A stretch of DNA of 64,000 nucleotides from NCBI GenBank assembly GCA_000296795.1, contig BAFH01000002.1, forward strand, positions 124,001 to 188,000. The letters are read 5' to 3'. Both the position numbers and the translations under genes were made by a program. This DNA comes from Candidatus Jettenia caeni. GTDB lineage: Bacteria; Planctomycetota; Brocadiia; Brocadiales; Brocadiaceae. The notes below the pieces were generated by a model. It saw only the letters and a program-made list of their open reading frames with translations, was not told where the DNA came from and made no database searches. Of the stretch, positions 46,164 to 55,538 are shown one piece after another; position 1 is the first letter of the stretch, and the number at the start of each line of letters is the position of its first letter.

Positions 46164-47099
46164 TTACCATCGCCTTTGTGCGGCAACGATGCGATATATA
46201 TATTGATAATCTCTTATTAATTCTGGTTCCTTAAAATATCCTGTATCCTCTAACAACCGTGCTACTTCCTGCGCTTGTTTCTCCCCGATCTCAAAGATAA
46301 TAAAACCCTTGGGCTTGAGCCACATAATTGCATCTGCGATCACACGTTTGAACATGTGTAAACCATCCTGACCACTGACTAATGCCTGATACGGCTCAAA
46401 ACTTACCTCTTTTTGTAATACAGGGAACTCATCATCTGCCACGTAGGGTGGGTTCGATACGATAAAATCTACGTTTAATTTTAGCCCGTATCGTTCAAGA
46501 GGTTTGTATATATCACCCTGTAAGAATATTATCCTATCGGAAACCTGATGCCTTTGTGCATTCATTTTAGCAACCGCTAAAGCATCAGGCGATATGTCTG
46601 TTGCAAATATCTTTGCATTATCTGTCTTTGCTGCTAAGGCTATCGCAATGTTACCACTGCCGACTCCGATATCTACAATCACCAACTCATGTTTTTTTAC
46701 CAGGATTTGTGACTTCTTTATGACAGCCTCTACGAGTAATTCTGTTTCAGGACGTGGTATCAATACCCGTTCGTCTACATAAAAATCCATAGACATAAAC
46801 TCCGCATGATTTGTGATATATTGTACGGGGATACGCTGTGCACGTCTTTTGATATCTTTTTTGTAGCTTATTGCTATGGTAGTATTTACAGGTTTATCGG
46901 GATGTACATAGAGATCAACACGTTTGCAACCCAGAAGATGCGATAAAATAACCTCTGCATCCAGGCGTGGAGAGTCGATACTATACTTTTGCAATACACT
47001 GCTCGCCCAATAAACAAGATTGGATATAGTATGACATTCTGGAAATGTATTTATATACTTTTCAATATTATTATTAGCTGAAAAATCGGAATCCGACAT
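46164..47099 (-). CDS. prmC: Peptide chain release factor N5-glutamine methyltransferase
   Basis: A 311-residue SAM-dependent methyltransferase with the SAM motif VDIGVGSGNIAIALA and the catalytic SNPPYV. RIPVQYITNHAEFMSMDFYV is the PrmC-specific entry to the core (key part PVQYITN). It methylates the GGQ glutamine of release factors. Its substrate gene prfA lies upstream on the same strand, a common pairing. The N-terminus is about 20 residues longer than usual. Confidence 0.93.
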   Translation of the reverse strand: MSDSDFSANNNIEKYINTFPECHTISNLVYWASSVLQKYSIDSPRLDAEVILSHLLGCKRVDLYVHPDKPVNTTIAISYKKDIKRRAQRIPVQYITNHAEFMSMDFYVDERVLIPRPETELLVEAVIKKSQILVKKHELVIVDIGVGSGNIAIALAAKTDNAKIFATDISPDALAVAKMNAQRHQVSDRIIFLQGDIYKPLERYGLKLNVDFIVSNPPYVADDEFPVLQKEVSFEPYQALVSGQDGLHMFKRVIADAIMWLKPKGFIIFEIGEKQAQEVARLLEDTGYFKEPELIRDYQYIYRIVAAQRRW

Positions 47100-47427
47100 A
47101 AGAACAATTTAATAAATAATATAGATGGCTGCTTATTCATCCATGCTCTGGCGCCTTTATCTGGGATAAAGGGTAACTTTACAACATACTTTTCATTACA
47201 CACCAGATATATACACAAATAAACACAGATAAACAAGCTTATTCGTGTTATTCTTTACGCCACTATATCTAAATATTGCAAATCATTTTATTCTTATGGG
47301 GCAATGGGAGATGTTGTGATATTTCTCTTGTATTTGATCCCGTTGAGATGTGTTTGCTTTATTTGCTTTGGATGACTTCTGGTCCACCTATCATATAATA
47401 AAAGAGCCAGAATCTCATGTAAGCCAC
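47100..47427. other. Intergenic gap prfA-prmC
   Basis: About 330 AT-rich bases between two same-strand genes that are usually adjacent. No gene, RNA or strong hairpin was recognised. Confidence 0.45.
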
Positions 47428-48519
47428 TTATATGCTTGCTGCCAGTTCTTTTAATCGTTCTTCTTTATAATACGCTGTTAAGGCATCTATAAGCTCTTCC
47501 AGATGTCCCAGCATGACTTGATCCAGATTGTATACTGAAAAATTTATCCGATGATCAGTAACTCGATTTTGTGAATAGTTATACGTACGAATTTTTTCAC
47601 TACGGTCACCCGTTCCTATTTGATCACGGCGGATTTGATCCCGCTCATTCCGTTTCTGCCCTTCATACAATTCGTATAACCGGCTTCTTAAGATACGCAT
47701 AGCCTTTGCACGATTTTTATGCTGGGATTTTTCATCAAGACATTTCACAACTAATCCGGAAGGAACGTGGGTAACCCTGACGGCGGAGCTTGTTTTATTA
47801 ACCTTTTGCCCTCCCGGGCCAGAGGCACGAAAGGTATCTACTACTATATCGTTCGGATTTATATCAATCTCAACCTCTTCGATTTCCGGCAGGATAGCTA
47901 CTGTGGCTGTCGAGGTATGAACCCTGCCACTCGTTTCTGTTTGGGGCACCCTCTGAACACGGTGTGTGCCACTTTCAAAGCGTAATTTCTCGTATACATT
48001 CTTTCCTTCAATAGAAAAGGTTACTTCCCGAAACCCCCCAAGATCTGTTCCACTGCAATCAAAAAGCTCTACCCTCCATCCCTGATTTTCTGCATACTTT
48101 GTGTACATACGGAACAAATCAGCAGCAAAAATAGCCGCTTCATCACCTCCCGTTCCTGCTCGTATTTCGGCTATTACATTTTTGCCGGAAGTTCTGTCAT
48201 CTGATATAAACAAACTTTTGATCTCGTCGAACAGAAACTCTTCTTGCTTCTCTAATTCTCCTAACTCATCCTTAGCCATCTCGGCAAATTCCTTATCTAT
48301 ACCTTCTTGATTCAGGAGACTTTCGGCATCCCTTTTCTTCTTCCGAGTTTCCAGCAATTGGGTATATTTATTCACCATTTTGGAGTAGCTTCCATGCTCC
48401 TTTAAATATGTTGTATAACGATTGGAATCTGAAATTACCTCCGGATCTGATAAGAGCCTCTCTAATTCACTATATCTTTCGTATATTTTTTCTAATTTTT
48501 TTAATAAATTATCATTCAT
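47428..48519 (-). CDS. prfA: Peptide chain release factor 1
   Basis: A 363-residue class I release factor. The stop-codon reading PxT motif appears as PQT in [15 protein letters not shown], and the peptidyl-hydrolysis motif as [18 protein letters not shown]. The PxT motif identifies RF1 (UAA/UAG) rather than RF2. The start overlaps the rpmE stop codon by the ATGA pattern, so rpmE-prfA are coupled. Confidence 0.97.
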   Translation of the reverse strand: MNDNLLKKLEKIYERYSELERLLSDPEVISDSNRYTTYLKEHGSYSKMVNKYTQLLETRKKKRDAESLLNQEGIDKEFAEMAKDELGELEKQEEFLFDEIKSLFISDDRTSGKNVIAEIRAGTGGDEAAIFAADLFRMYTKYAENQGWRVELFDCSGTDLGGFREVTFSIEGKNVYEKLRFESGTHRVQRVPQTETSGRVHTSTATVAILPEIEEVEIDINPNDIVVDTFRASGPGGQKVNKTSSAVRVTHVPSGLVVKCLDEKSQHKNRAKAMRILRSRLYELYEGQKRNERDQIRRDQIGTGDRSEKIRTYNYSQNRVTDHRINFSVYNLDQVMLGHLEELIDALTAYYKEERLKELAASI

Positions 48520-48746
48520 TTTTTCTTTACGGTTTCTTCTGGAGTATGAGCCTTTTGAAGCCTTTTCTGAAACCTTTCTATTTGACCCGCACTATCGAGA
48601 AATTTTTGTTTACCGGTATAAAATGGATGGCACTTTGAACATACTTCCACAAATATTTTCGGTTTCGCCGATCTTGTCTTAAAACTTTCACCACATCCAC
48701 ATGTTACAATAGTTTCCATATATTCCGGATGAATTCCTTGTTTCAT
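48516..48746 (-). CDS. rpmE: 50S ribosomal protein L31
   Basis: A 76-residue protein from ATG 48746, where MKQGIHPEY begins the bL31 family sequence. The zinc cysteines are CGCG and [14 protein letters not shown], the zinc-containing type. A frame extension to 48806 is not supported. Its stop overlaps the prfA start, forming a translation-related pair seen in many bacteria. Confidence 0.95.
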   Translation of the reverse strand: MKQGIHPEYMETIVTCGCGESFKTRSAKPKIFVEVCSKCHPFYTGKQKFLDSAGQIERFQKRLQKAHTPEETVKKK

Positions 48747-48884
48747 TACTTCACTTCCCCCTAAAATAAACAATGCGTTCTGTGAACGCATAATAAAATA
48801 AGACAATTATTTATCGCTAAATACCTTTAAAATTCTAACAAACCAAAAAGTGTTCTGCAATAGAAATTTTATTATAAAATTCGT

Positions 48885-48912
48885 TTGAATATTTATGTGA
48901 ATTGTATATAAT
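48885..48912 (+). promoter_or_regulatory. Sigma-70 type promoter for ffh operon
   Basis: TTGAAT (48885-48890), a 16-base spacer and a perfect TATAAT (48907-48912) lie about 120 bases upstream of the ffh start codon. Confidence 0.55.
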
Positions 48913-49034
48913 GATTAATTTAGTTTCTCATATTTATATTTTTACATAATTTACAGTTTTTGTTAAAATAACTTCTAACGAAAATGGTATATTTGTAGTA
49001 TCTTATAACTCTTATTTGTTTGGTTTTATACATT

Positions 49035-50387
49035 ATGTTTGAAGCAATTACAAGTAGTTTAGAAGGTGTTTTTAGCAAACTCAGGGGAAAGGGACGTCTC
49101 ACAGAGGCCAATATTAAAGATGGGCTGCACGAGGTACGCTTAGCGCTTCTTGAAGCGGACGTTAATTACAAAGTCGTTAAGGACTTCATCCAACATGTCA
49201 CTGAACGTGCTGTTGGAGAAGAGGTAATAAAGAGCGTTGCGCCTGGACAGCAGATTATAAAGATTGTTCACGATGAATTAGTCAGATTAATGGGGGAATC
49301 GGACACAACAATTCCCTTTAGAGAAAACGAACAAACATTGATTATGTTGGTTGGATTACAAGGTAGTGGAAAGACTACCACAGCAGGAAAACTCGCTAAG
49401 ACCATAGCTTCTAAAGGAAAAAAACCGCTCCTGGTAGCTGCAGATGTACAACGGCCCGCTGCTATTGAACAATTAAAGGTGCTAGGTCAACAACTTGATA
49501 TGCCGGTGTACTTTGAGCATAACTCGCAACCGGTGAAAATATGTAAAAATTCTCTTCAGCATGCCAAAGAGAGGATGAACGATGTTATTATTTTCGATAC
49601 CGCCGGAAGACTACATATTGATGATGAACTGATGTCGGAATTACAGGAAATCAAAGAAAAATTAAAACCACACCAAATTTACTTTGTTTGCGATTCCATG
49701 ACAGGTCAGGATGCCGTTAATAGCGCAAAGGAGTTTGATACCCAACTAGGATTTGATGGTGTAATTTTAACAAAACTGGATGGCGATACCAGAGGCGGAG
49801 CTGCCTTATCAATACGGGCAGTTACCGGAAAGCCCATTAAATTTGTGGGTATTGGTGAGAAGTTAGATCGTTTGGAAGAGTTTCATCCGGACCGTATGGC
49901 TTCGAGAATACTCGGGATGGGAGATGTTGTATCCCTTGTAGAACGTGCTCAGCAAGCTATTGACATGGAAGAAGCTCAAAAACTTAGCAGAAAAATACAA
50001 GACGATACCCTCAGCCTGGATGATTTCCTTATGCAGCTCCAACAGATCAGGAAGATGGGGCCGCTGAAAGAAGTTTTGGGAATGATTCCTGGTATGGGAA
50101 ATAAGGTCGATGGTTTAAATATAGATGAAAAACAGCTCCAAAAGGTCGAAGCAATTATTAAATCCATGACACGCAGTGAGCGGTCAAATCCGGATATAGT
50201 CAACGGAAGCCGGAGACAGCGGGTAGCTACAGGAAGCGGAACAACAATCCAGGATGTAAATCAGTTATTAAAGCAATTCAAATCGATGAAAAAACTAATG
50301 AAACACTTCAAAGGAAATGAAAAAAATTTAAAGAAGATGGGATTATTATCAAACAAATTGCCTTTTGGTAAAGGCATGATACGATAA
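49035..50387 (+). CDS. ffh: Signal recognition particle protein Ffh
   Basis: A 450-residue SRP54 GTPase from ATG 49035, where MFEAITSSLEGVF starts the family sequence; a TTG at 49020 is rejected. The G domain has GLQGSGKTTTAGKLA, DTAGRLH and TKLDGDTRGGAAL. The M domain is methionine-rich (LKEVLGMIPGMGNKVDG, then SMKKLMKHFKG). It pairs with 4.5S RNA to target membrane proteins. It is first in an ffh-rpsP-trmD-rplS run. Confidence 0.97.
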   Translation: MFEAITSSLEGVFSKLRGKGRLTEANIKDGLHEVRLALLEADVNYKVVKDFIQHVTERAVGEEVIKSVAPGQQIIKIVHDELVRLMGESDTTIPFRENEQTLIMLVGLQGSGKTTTAGKLAKTIASKGKKPLLVAADVQRPAAIEQLKVLGQQLDMPVYFEHNSQPVKICKNSLQHAKERMNDVIIFDTAGRLHIDDELMSELQEIKEKLKPHQIYFVCDSMTGQDAVNSAKEFDTQLGFDGVILTKLDGDTRGGAALSIRAVTGKPIKFVGIGEKLDRLEEFHPDRMASRILGMGDVVSLVERAQQAIDMEEAQKLSRKIQDDTLSLDDFLMQLQQIRKMGPLKEVLGMIPGMGNKVDGLNIDEKQLQKVEAIIKSMTRSERSNPDIVNGSRRQRVATGSGTTIQDVNQLLKQFKSMKKLMKHFKGNEKNLKKMGLLSNKLPFGKGMIR

Positions 50388-50442
50388 TTCAGGTAATAAT
50401 ATAACTATTTAGTTACACAATTTATACTGGTAAGGAGAAAAA

Positions 50443-50697
50443 ATGGTAAGACTGAGAATGATGAGAATGGGTCGCAAAAATAGACCTTATTATAGGATTG
50501 GCGCCTTTGATGCCCATGAGGAGAGGGATGGAAAAATCATTGAAAATCTGGGGACATATGATCCTATGGAATCGAATAATGAAAAACAAGTCACTTTAAA
50601 AAAAGAGCGGGTAGAATATTGGTTAGGAGTAGGTGCAAAGCCAACAGAGTCAGTCGCTAGTGTACTGAAAAAATTCGGTATAGCATTAAAAAAATAA
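50443..50697 (+). CDS. rpsP: 30S ribosomal protein S16
   Basis: An 84-residue bS16 protein: MVRLRMMRMGRKNRPYYRI opening and the NLGTYDP segment are typical. A strong AAGGAG precedes the start. It is separated by only three bases from trmD. The usual intermediate gene rimM is missing here. Confidence 0.97.
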   Translation: MVRLRMMRMGRKNRPYYRIGAFDAHEERDGKIIENLGTYDPMESNNEKQVTLKKERVEYWLGVGAKPTESVASVLKKFGIALKK

Positions 50698-50700
50698 ATC

Positions 50701-51381
50701 ATGCGGATCGATATTTTAACATTATTCCCGGAAATGTTTGAGAATGTACTGGGAAATAGCATTTTAAAGATTGCCCGGGAAAAGGAACTTGTTCACTATA
50801 ATCTTTTCAATATCCGGGAGTATGCTGAAAATAAGCGATGTGTTGATGATCGGCCATACGGCGGAGGCCCCGGCATGGTGATGAAACCAGAACCTATCTT
50901 TAATTCGGTTGAATTTGTTGAACAACAGGCACATGCTTGTTCAAAAAAGATATTGTTAACACCACAGGGGCGCCAATTTTCCCAATCAGTTGCCATGGAA
51001 TTATCGAAAGAACCTTATGTAATGCTCATATGCGGTCATTATGAGGGTTTCGATGAGAGGGTCAGGATAGGATTGGATGTGCTTGAGTTATCTATCGGCG
51101 ACTATATCCTTTCTGGTGGAGAAATACCTGCAATGGTAATTATCGATGCTGTGGTTCGTTTGATACCAGGGGTGTTAGGCGACATGGACTCGACAGTGAA
51201 TGAATCCTTTCATAATGGTTTATTAGAACATCCTCAATATACCCGGCCGGCAGAATATAGAGGTATGCGAGTGCCAGAGGTACTAATGTCTGGCCATCAT
51301 CAGAAAATAAAAGAATGGCAAAAAAACCATGCGGTAAAAAAAACTCTGGAAAAAAGACCGGATCTTTTACAGAAAATATAA
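50701..51381 (+). CDS. trmD: tRNA (guanine-N1-)-methyltransferase
   Basis: A 226-residue SPOUT methyltransferase. DDRPYGGGPGMVMKPEP, the knot segment SIGDYILSGGE and the closing LEHPQYTRP are intact. It makes m1G37 in tRNAs to keep the reading frame. It starts three bases after rpsP, indicating translational coupling. Confidence 0.97.
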   Translation: MRIDILTLFPEMFENVLGNSILKIAREKELVHYNLFNIREYAENKRCVDDRPYGGGPGMVMKPEPIFNSVEFVEQQAHACSKKILLTPQGRQFSQSVAMELSKEPYVMLICGHYEGFDERVRIGLDVLELSIGDYILSGGEIPAMVIIDAVVRLIPGVLGDMDSTVNESFHNGLLEHPQYTRPAEYRGMRVPEVLMSGHHQKIKEWQKNHAVKKTLEKRPDLLQKI

Positions 51382-51419
51382 TCTTATTAGTATATGTTGT
51401 AATAATCTAAAATGAGGAG

Positions 51420-51773
51420 ATGATGACTGTGAATATTATTGATATCCTTGAAAAAGAACAGATGAAAAAGACAATCCCCCAATTTTCAATAGGAGATCAG
51501 GTAGACGTATCAGTAAAAATTATTGAGGGTGATAAAGAACGTATTCAGGTCTTTAGTGGCATTGTAATTGCTAAAAATGGCGGAAGCCTCCAGGAAACGT
51601 TTACGGTAAGACGCATTGTCCAGGGTGAGGGTGTAGAGCGTGTATTCCCGGTCCATTCACCAAAAATTGCTGATATTAAAGTTATAAAATCGGGTAAGGT
51701 CAGGCGCGCAAAGCTCTATTACATGCGTACCAGAACAGGCAAAGGCACAAGGTTGCAGGAGAAATTTGAATAA
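51420..51773 (+). CDS. rplS: 50S ribosomal protein L19
   Basis: A 117-residue bL19 protein with the segments IQVFSGIVIAKNGG, FTVRRIVQGEGVERVFPVHSP (key part GEGVERVFPVHSP) and RRAKLYYMR. GAGGAG precedes two consecutive ATG codons; the first is used here. It lies 38 bases after trmD. Confidence 0.97.
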   Translation: MMTVNIIDILEKEQMKKTIPQFSIGDQVDVSVKIIEGDKERIQVFSGIVIAKNGGSLQETFTVRRIVQGEGVERVFPVHSPKIADIKVIKSGKVRRAKLYYMRTRTGKGTRLQEKFE

Positions 51774-51900
51774 AAGCAATGTAAGGCAGGAAGAATATAG
51801 CGTCTCAGGTAAAAAAGGAAACTTAAGATTATTGCATCAGGAAGGAATAGAGTATTAACAGGAGTTTGATCTAAAGGTAGCATATAGCACAGCATAACTT

Positions 51901-52410
51901 ATGGGTAATCCTTATAAGTATTTAAATCCCTGGATTAAAATTTTTATAAGAACCTTGCAATTGCTCTCTGTTAAATATATCACCTCAAACATATATTTGT
52001 TCAAAGATAAGATTCAGAAGTTACCACATGCACAAGCTGTAGGTACACAGGGAGAACACAAAGCGGTAAAATTTCTGAAGAAGAACGGATATAAAATACT
52101 GCAACGAAATTACCGATGGAAAGGCGGAGAAATAGATATCATCTGTTACGATCGTGGTACGATTGTATTTGTGGAAGTCAAAACACGGCACTCAGATACT
52201 TACGGGCCACCGGAACTCTCTGTTACCGAAGCAAAAAAGAGGCAAATCTTAAAGGTTGCCCGGCATTATATTACAGAAAAACGGATAGAAGGCATAGACT
52301 TGCGCTTTGATGTAGTTTCCATTTCCCACACGCCTATTCAAAAATATCCAGCAATAACACTTTTTAAAAATGCCTTCACTAAAAATGATTTGACTGCCGC
52401 AAGGATATAA
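51901..52410 (+). CDS. UPF0102 (YraN) family nuclease-like protein
   Basis: A 169-residue protein. After an atypical N-terminal extension of about 45 residues, the YraN core runs from GTQGEHKAVKFLKKNGY through GGEIDIICYDRGTIVFVEVKTR, the Holliday junction resolvase-like fold with the E-x-D and ExK residues. The role in cells is unclear. Its place after rplS is common. Confidence 0.88.
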   Translation: MGNPYKYLNPWIKIFIRTLQLLSVKYITSNIYLFKDKIQKLPHAQAVGTQGEHKAVKFLKKNGYKILQRNYRWKGGEIDIICYDRGTIVFVEVKTRHSDTYGPPELSVTEAKKRQILKVARHYITEKRIEGIDLRFDVVSISHTPIQKYPAITLFKNAFTKNDLTAARI

Positions 52411-52423
52411 GTTCAAAAAAAAT

Positions 52424-53794
52424 ATGATTATTGATACCCACGCACATCTTGATTTTCCCGAGTATAAATCAGACCTGGAATCCATTTTGTCCCGCGCAAA
52501 AGAGGCTGGCGTTGGATGTATTATCAATGTAGGTACGAGCCTTGCTTCAAGCGAGAAAAGCGTTGTTTTAGCGAGCCGATTTAACACTATATATGCCAGC
52601 ATTGGAATCCACCCGCATGATGCTTCAAAGGTTTCTGAGCACAACTGGCAAACATTAGAATCTCTTGTGGGAAAACCGAAGGTCATAGCCATTGGAGAAA
52701 CAGGGCTTGACTACTACCGTAATCGTAGTCCTCACGAGGACCAGCAGCATATATTCCATAAACATCTGGCTCTGGCAAAAGCCCATAGTCTGCCGGTAAT
52801 TATTCATTGCCGCGATGCGAGCGATGATTGCTTAAAAATATTAGATGAGCATAAAAACGGCATGCTGAATGGAGTTGTGCATTGTTTCAGCGGGACAAAA
52901 GAAGCCGCAAAGAAGTTTATAGAATTAGGATTGTACATCTCTTTTGCAGGGTCGATTACCTTTTCGAATGCAAACACCTTGCGAGAGGTTGCTAAATCGG
53001 TTCCTGTTGAAAGACTTCTTTTAGAAACAGATTCCCCCTTTTTGGCTCCTCAACCGAAGAGGGGTGAACGCAATGAACCATCATATTTGTCCTTCATTAT
53101 CCCCGTATTGGCGAATATCTACGGCCTATCCGTACATGATATTGAGCGGATTACCAGCTTTAATACATATAAACTATTCGGAATAGACGAGCCGGAGCAA
53201 GAAGGAAAGATTGCTTATGCTATACGAAATTCATTCTACATAAACCTCACAAATCGATGTTCAAATATATGCACTTTTTGCATGAGGGAAACTTACCCTA
53301 TCGTCAAAGGCCATCATCTAAGATTACAGCAGGAACCAACTGTGGAGGAAGTATTACATGCAATTGGCGACCCAGACAAATACGATGAGGTAGTGTTTTG
53401 CGGCTATGGTGAACCAACCGAGCGATTAGATGTATTGATACCTGTTGCAAAGTTTCTAAAATCAAAGAACAAACGTATCCGGTTGGACACCAATGGACAT
53501 GGAGATTTAATCAACGGAAGGCCTATTATTCAGGAATTAAAAGGGTTGATCGATACTATTTGCATTAGTTTAAATGCCGATACTGCAGAAAAGTATGAGG
53601 AAATCTGTAAGCCTGTTTTTGGGAAAAAGGCCTATCCTGCACTTATCCAATTTATTAAAGATGCGAAAAAGGCAATACCGAACGTACAGATTTCTATTGT
53701 AGATATACCGGGTGTTAATGGAGAAAAGTGTAAACAGATAGCGAAAGATTTGGGCGTCGATTTCAGAGTAAGAGAATACAATGTACTAGGTTAG
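52424..53794 (+). CDS. TatD-family hydrolase fused to a radical SAM domain
   Basis: A 456-residue fusion. Residues 1 to about 258 are a TatD metal-dependent hydrolase: IDTHAHLD, GIHPHDA, AIGETGLDYY, PVIIHCRDA, HCFSG and LLLETDSPFLAP are all present. Residues about 265-456 are a radical SAM domain with cluster cysteines C279, C283 and C286 in CSNICTFC and the GEPT segment that follows. TatD enzymes are 3'-5' DNases in known cases. TatD-associated radical SAM proteins are a known family, here joined in one polypeptide. The radical SAM substrate is unknown. Confidence 0.93.
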   Translation: MIIDTHAHLDFPEYKSDLESILSRAKEAGVGCIINVGTSLASSEKSVVLASRFNTIYASIGIHPHDASKVSEHNWQTLESLVGKPKVIAIGETGLDYYRNRSPHEDQQHIFHKHLALAKAHSLPVIIHCRDASDDCLKILDEHKNGMLNGVVHCFSGTKEAAKKFIELGLYISFAGSITFSNANTLREVAKSVPVERLLLETDSPFLAPQPKRGERNEPSYLSFIIPVLANIYGLSVHDIERITSFNTYKLFGIDEPEQEGKIAYAIRNSFYINLTNRCSNICTFCMRETYPIVKGHHLRLQQEPTVEEVLHAIGDPDKYDEVVFCGYGEPTERLDVLIPVAKFLKSKNKRIRLDTNGHGDLINGRPIIQELKGLIDTICISLNADTAEKYEEICKPVFGKKAYPALIQFIKDAKKAIPNVQISIVDIPGVNGEKCKQIAKDLGVDFRVREYNVLG

Positions 53795-53923
53795 TATTAT
53801 AGTTCACCGCTGAGTACATAAAGAGCGCAAAGAAATAATTTTCCGATTTTGATATCTGATTTAAATTATCCACGTATTTTCTCAAAGTCTCTGCGGTAAG
53901 AAATTTTTATAGAATTTTCATCC

Positions 53924-54385
53924 ATGTTACGAAAAGCAACCATAGAAGATATTGAAAAGATTTATAAACTCATAAACGAATTTGCATCAAAGAACGTCAT
54001 GCTGCCACGGTCTCTCAGCGAACTTTATGAAAATATCAGGGATTTTTTCGTGTTTATTCAGCATGATAAAGTGGTTGGCTGTGCAGCCTTGCACATTTTT
54101 TGGAAAGATCTTGCGGAAATAAAATCGGTTGCCGTATTGGAATCTCATCAACGCGAAGGAATTGGGAAAAAACTGGTAATGGCCTGTAAGCGTGAGGCGA
54201 GTAAATTACATATTGCAAAGATATTTGCCCTTACCTACGTACCAGAATTCTTTGAAAAATGCGGATTTATCAGGGTAGAAAAGGAAAGTCTCCCTCACAA
54301 GATATGGTCTGAATGCGTCAAATGCCATAAATTCCCAGATTGTGGAGAAATTCCAGTGATTTATGAATTACAGAAAACTATCTAA
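53924..54385 (+). CDS. GNAT N-acetyltransferase (short ArgA-like)
   Basis: A 153-residue GNAT domain with acetyl-CoA binding motif ESHQREGIGKKLV and the C-terminal PHKIWSECVKCHKFPDCGE cysteine segment typical of short ArgA-type N-acetylglutamate synthases (key part CVKCHKFPDC). It may thus start arginine synthesis, though the substrate is inferred only. It stands between the TatD fusion and the Nqr-like operon. Confidence 0.85.
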   Translation: MLRKATIEDIEKIYKLINEFASKNVMLPRSLSELYENIRDFFVFIQHDKVVGCAALHIFWKDLAEIKSVAVLESHQREGIGKKLVMACKREASKLHIAKIFALTYVPEFFEKCGFIRVEKESLPHKIWSECVKCHKFPDCGEIPVIYELQKTI

Positions 54386-54488
54386 TCTGAGATATTATTA
54401 CTTTCAGACTTGATGTTTCCCTGATATTTTGGCAAAATGGCTTCTTAAAATAGTTATCTGAATTTTTACCGCTTTACGATCAGAAAAT

Positions 54489-55538
54489 ATGTGGAAAGAA
54501 AAAGAAATAACAGGATTTCACGGGGGTTTTAACTTCCTTGATACCTATCTGTTAAAATTTTGCAATATTATAGAGGAAGTTTCTTCTGGCAGCACGCCGG
54601 AGACATTTAAATACAATATTCCTGACCAGGAAGTAAAATATGGTATTGTGAACCTCTGTCCTACAGAGCCGTGGGAATTACCGAACTGGGCAATCCTGGA
54701 AAACAAGACCCTGGCATTCCTTGATAAGCTGGAAGAAATAAAAGTACGTTACTTTCCAAAAGCACACTTTTTCATTGCTATCAATAAAAAAGAGGACAGA
54801 ACCATTGCGGAGGCAGTGAACTATGCAAGCAACGCCGATAACGCCGAGTGGATGAAGATTTTTGCCTTAGACCCAAAATATCCGCAGAACGATCCTGTTT
54901 TGTTAGCAAAAGTTATTTTAGGTATAGATATTAATTTTGGTCAGGATACCATGGATCTGGGTATTTTAATCCTTGATGCCCAAACGGTATCGGCTGTCTA
55001 CGAAAGCTGCATTCTGGAGAATAAGGTTAATTCACGACTCATAGCTATTTCTGGCACAGGTCTGAAAGAAAACGAGATTATCAATGTACAACTGGGAACA
55101 TCTGTAGACAAGGTACTCCATTACAGGACTGTTGAAGCGGGCGACTATCGGGTTTTTATAAACGGTCCTTTGCGTGGCAAAGAAATATCAGACTTATCAC
55201 AGAAGATAGATTGGTCTACCAATAACATTGTAGTCTTAAAAGAACAGGATAGTAAGGTTATGTTTCCCATGCTCAAGTCTGGTGAATTAACATTTACTAC
55301 TAATACACACGGGGAATTACGGCAGTGTATTTATTGTAATTTTTGTGATAGTATTTGCCCTGCAGATTTAGAACCTGCCCTCTACTACCATAGTTATATC
55401 CGGGGAGAAAAGCACAAGGCACGCCTCTATAATTTAGAAAAATGTATTGAATGTGGGTTGTGCAGCTTCATATGCCCCTCAAAGCTGGAACTCTTACGGA
55501 TTATCAGGGAATGCAAGGCGCTGGGTAAAAAATTATGA
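54489..55538 (+). CDS. RnfC/NqrA-like subunit with two [4Fe-4S] clusters
   Basis: A 349-residue soluble protein. The central part (PKYPQNDPVLLAKVILG, SGTGLKENEIINVQLGTS) matches the RnfC/NqrA core. The C-terminus has two ferredoxin motifs, C280/C283/C286/C290 and C319/C322/C325/C329, as in RnfC and unlike typical NqrA. It is shorter than both families and seems to lack their N-terminal barrel-sandwich region. It stands in the nqrA position of an otherwise Nqr-type operon and overlaps the next gene by four bases. It may accept electrons from a ferredoxin-like donor. Confidence 0.8.
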   Translation: MWKEKEITGFHGGFNFLDTYLLKFCNIIEEVSSGSTPETFKYNIPDQEVKYGIVNLCPTEPWELPNWAILENKTLAFLDKLEEIKVRYFPKAHFFIAINKKEDRTIAEAVNYASNADNAEWMKIFALDPKYPQNDPVLLAKVILGIDINFGQDTMDLGILILDAQTVSAVYESCILENKVNSRLIAISGTGLKENEIINVQLGTSVDKVLHYRTVEAGDYRVFINGPLRGKEISDLSQKIDWSTNNIVVLKEQDSKVMFPMLKSGELTFTTNTHGELRQCIYCNFCDSICPADLEPALYYHSYIRGEKHKARLYNLEKCIECGLCSFICPSKLELLRIIRECKALGKKL

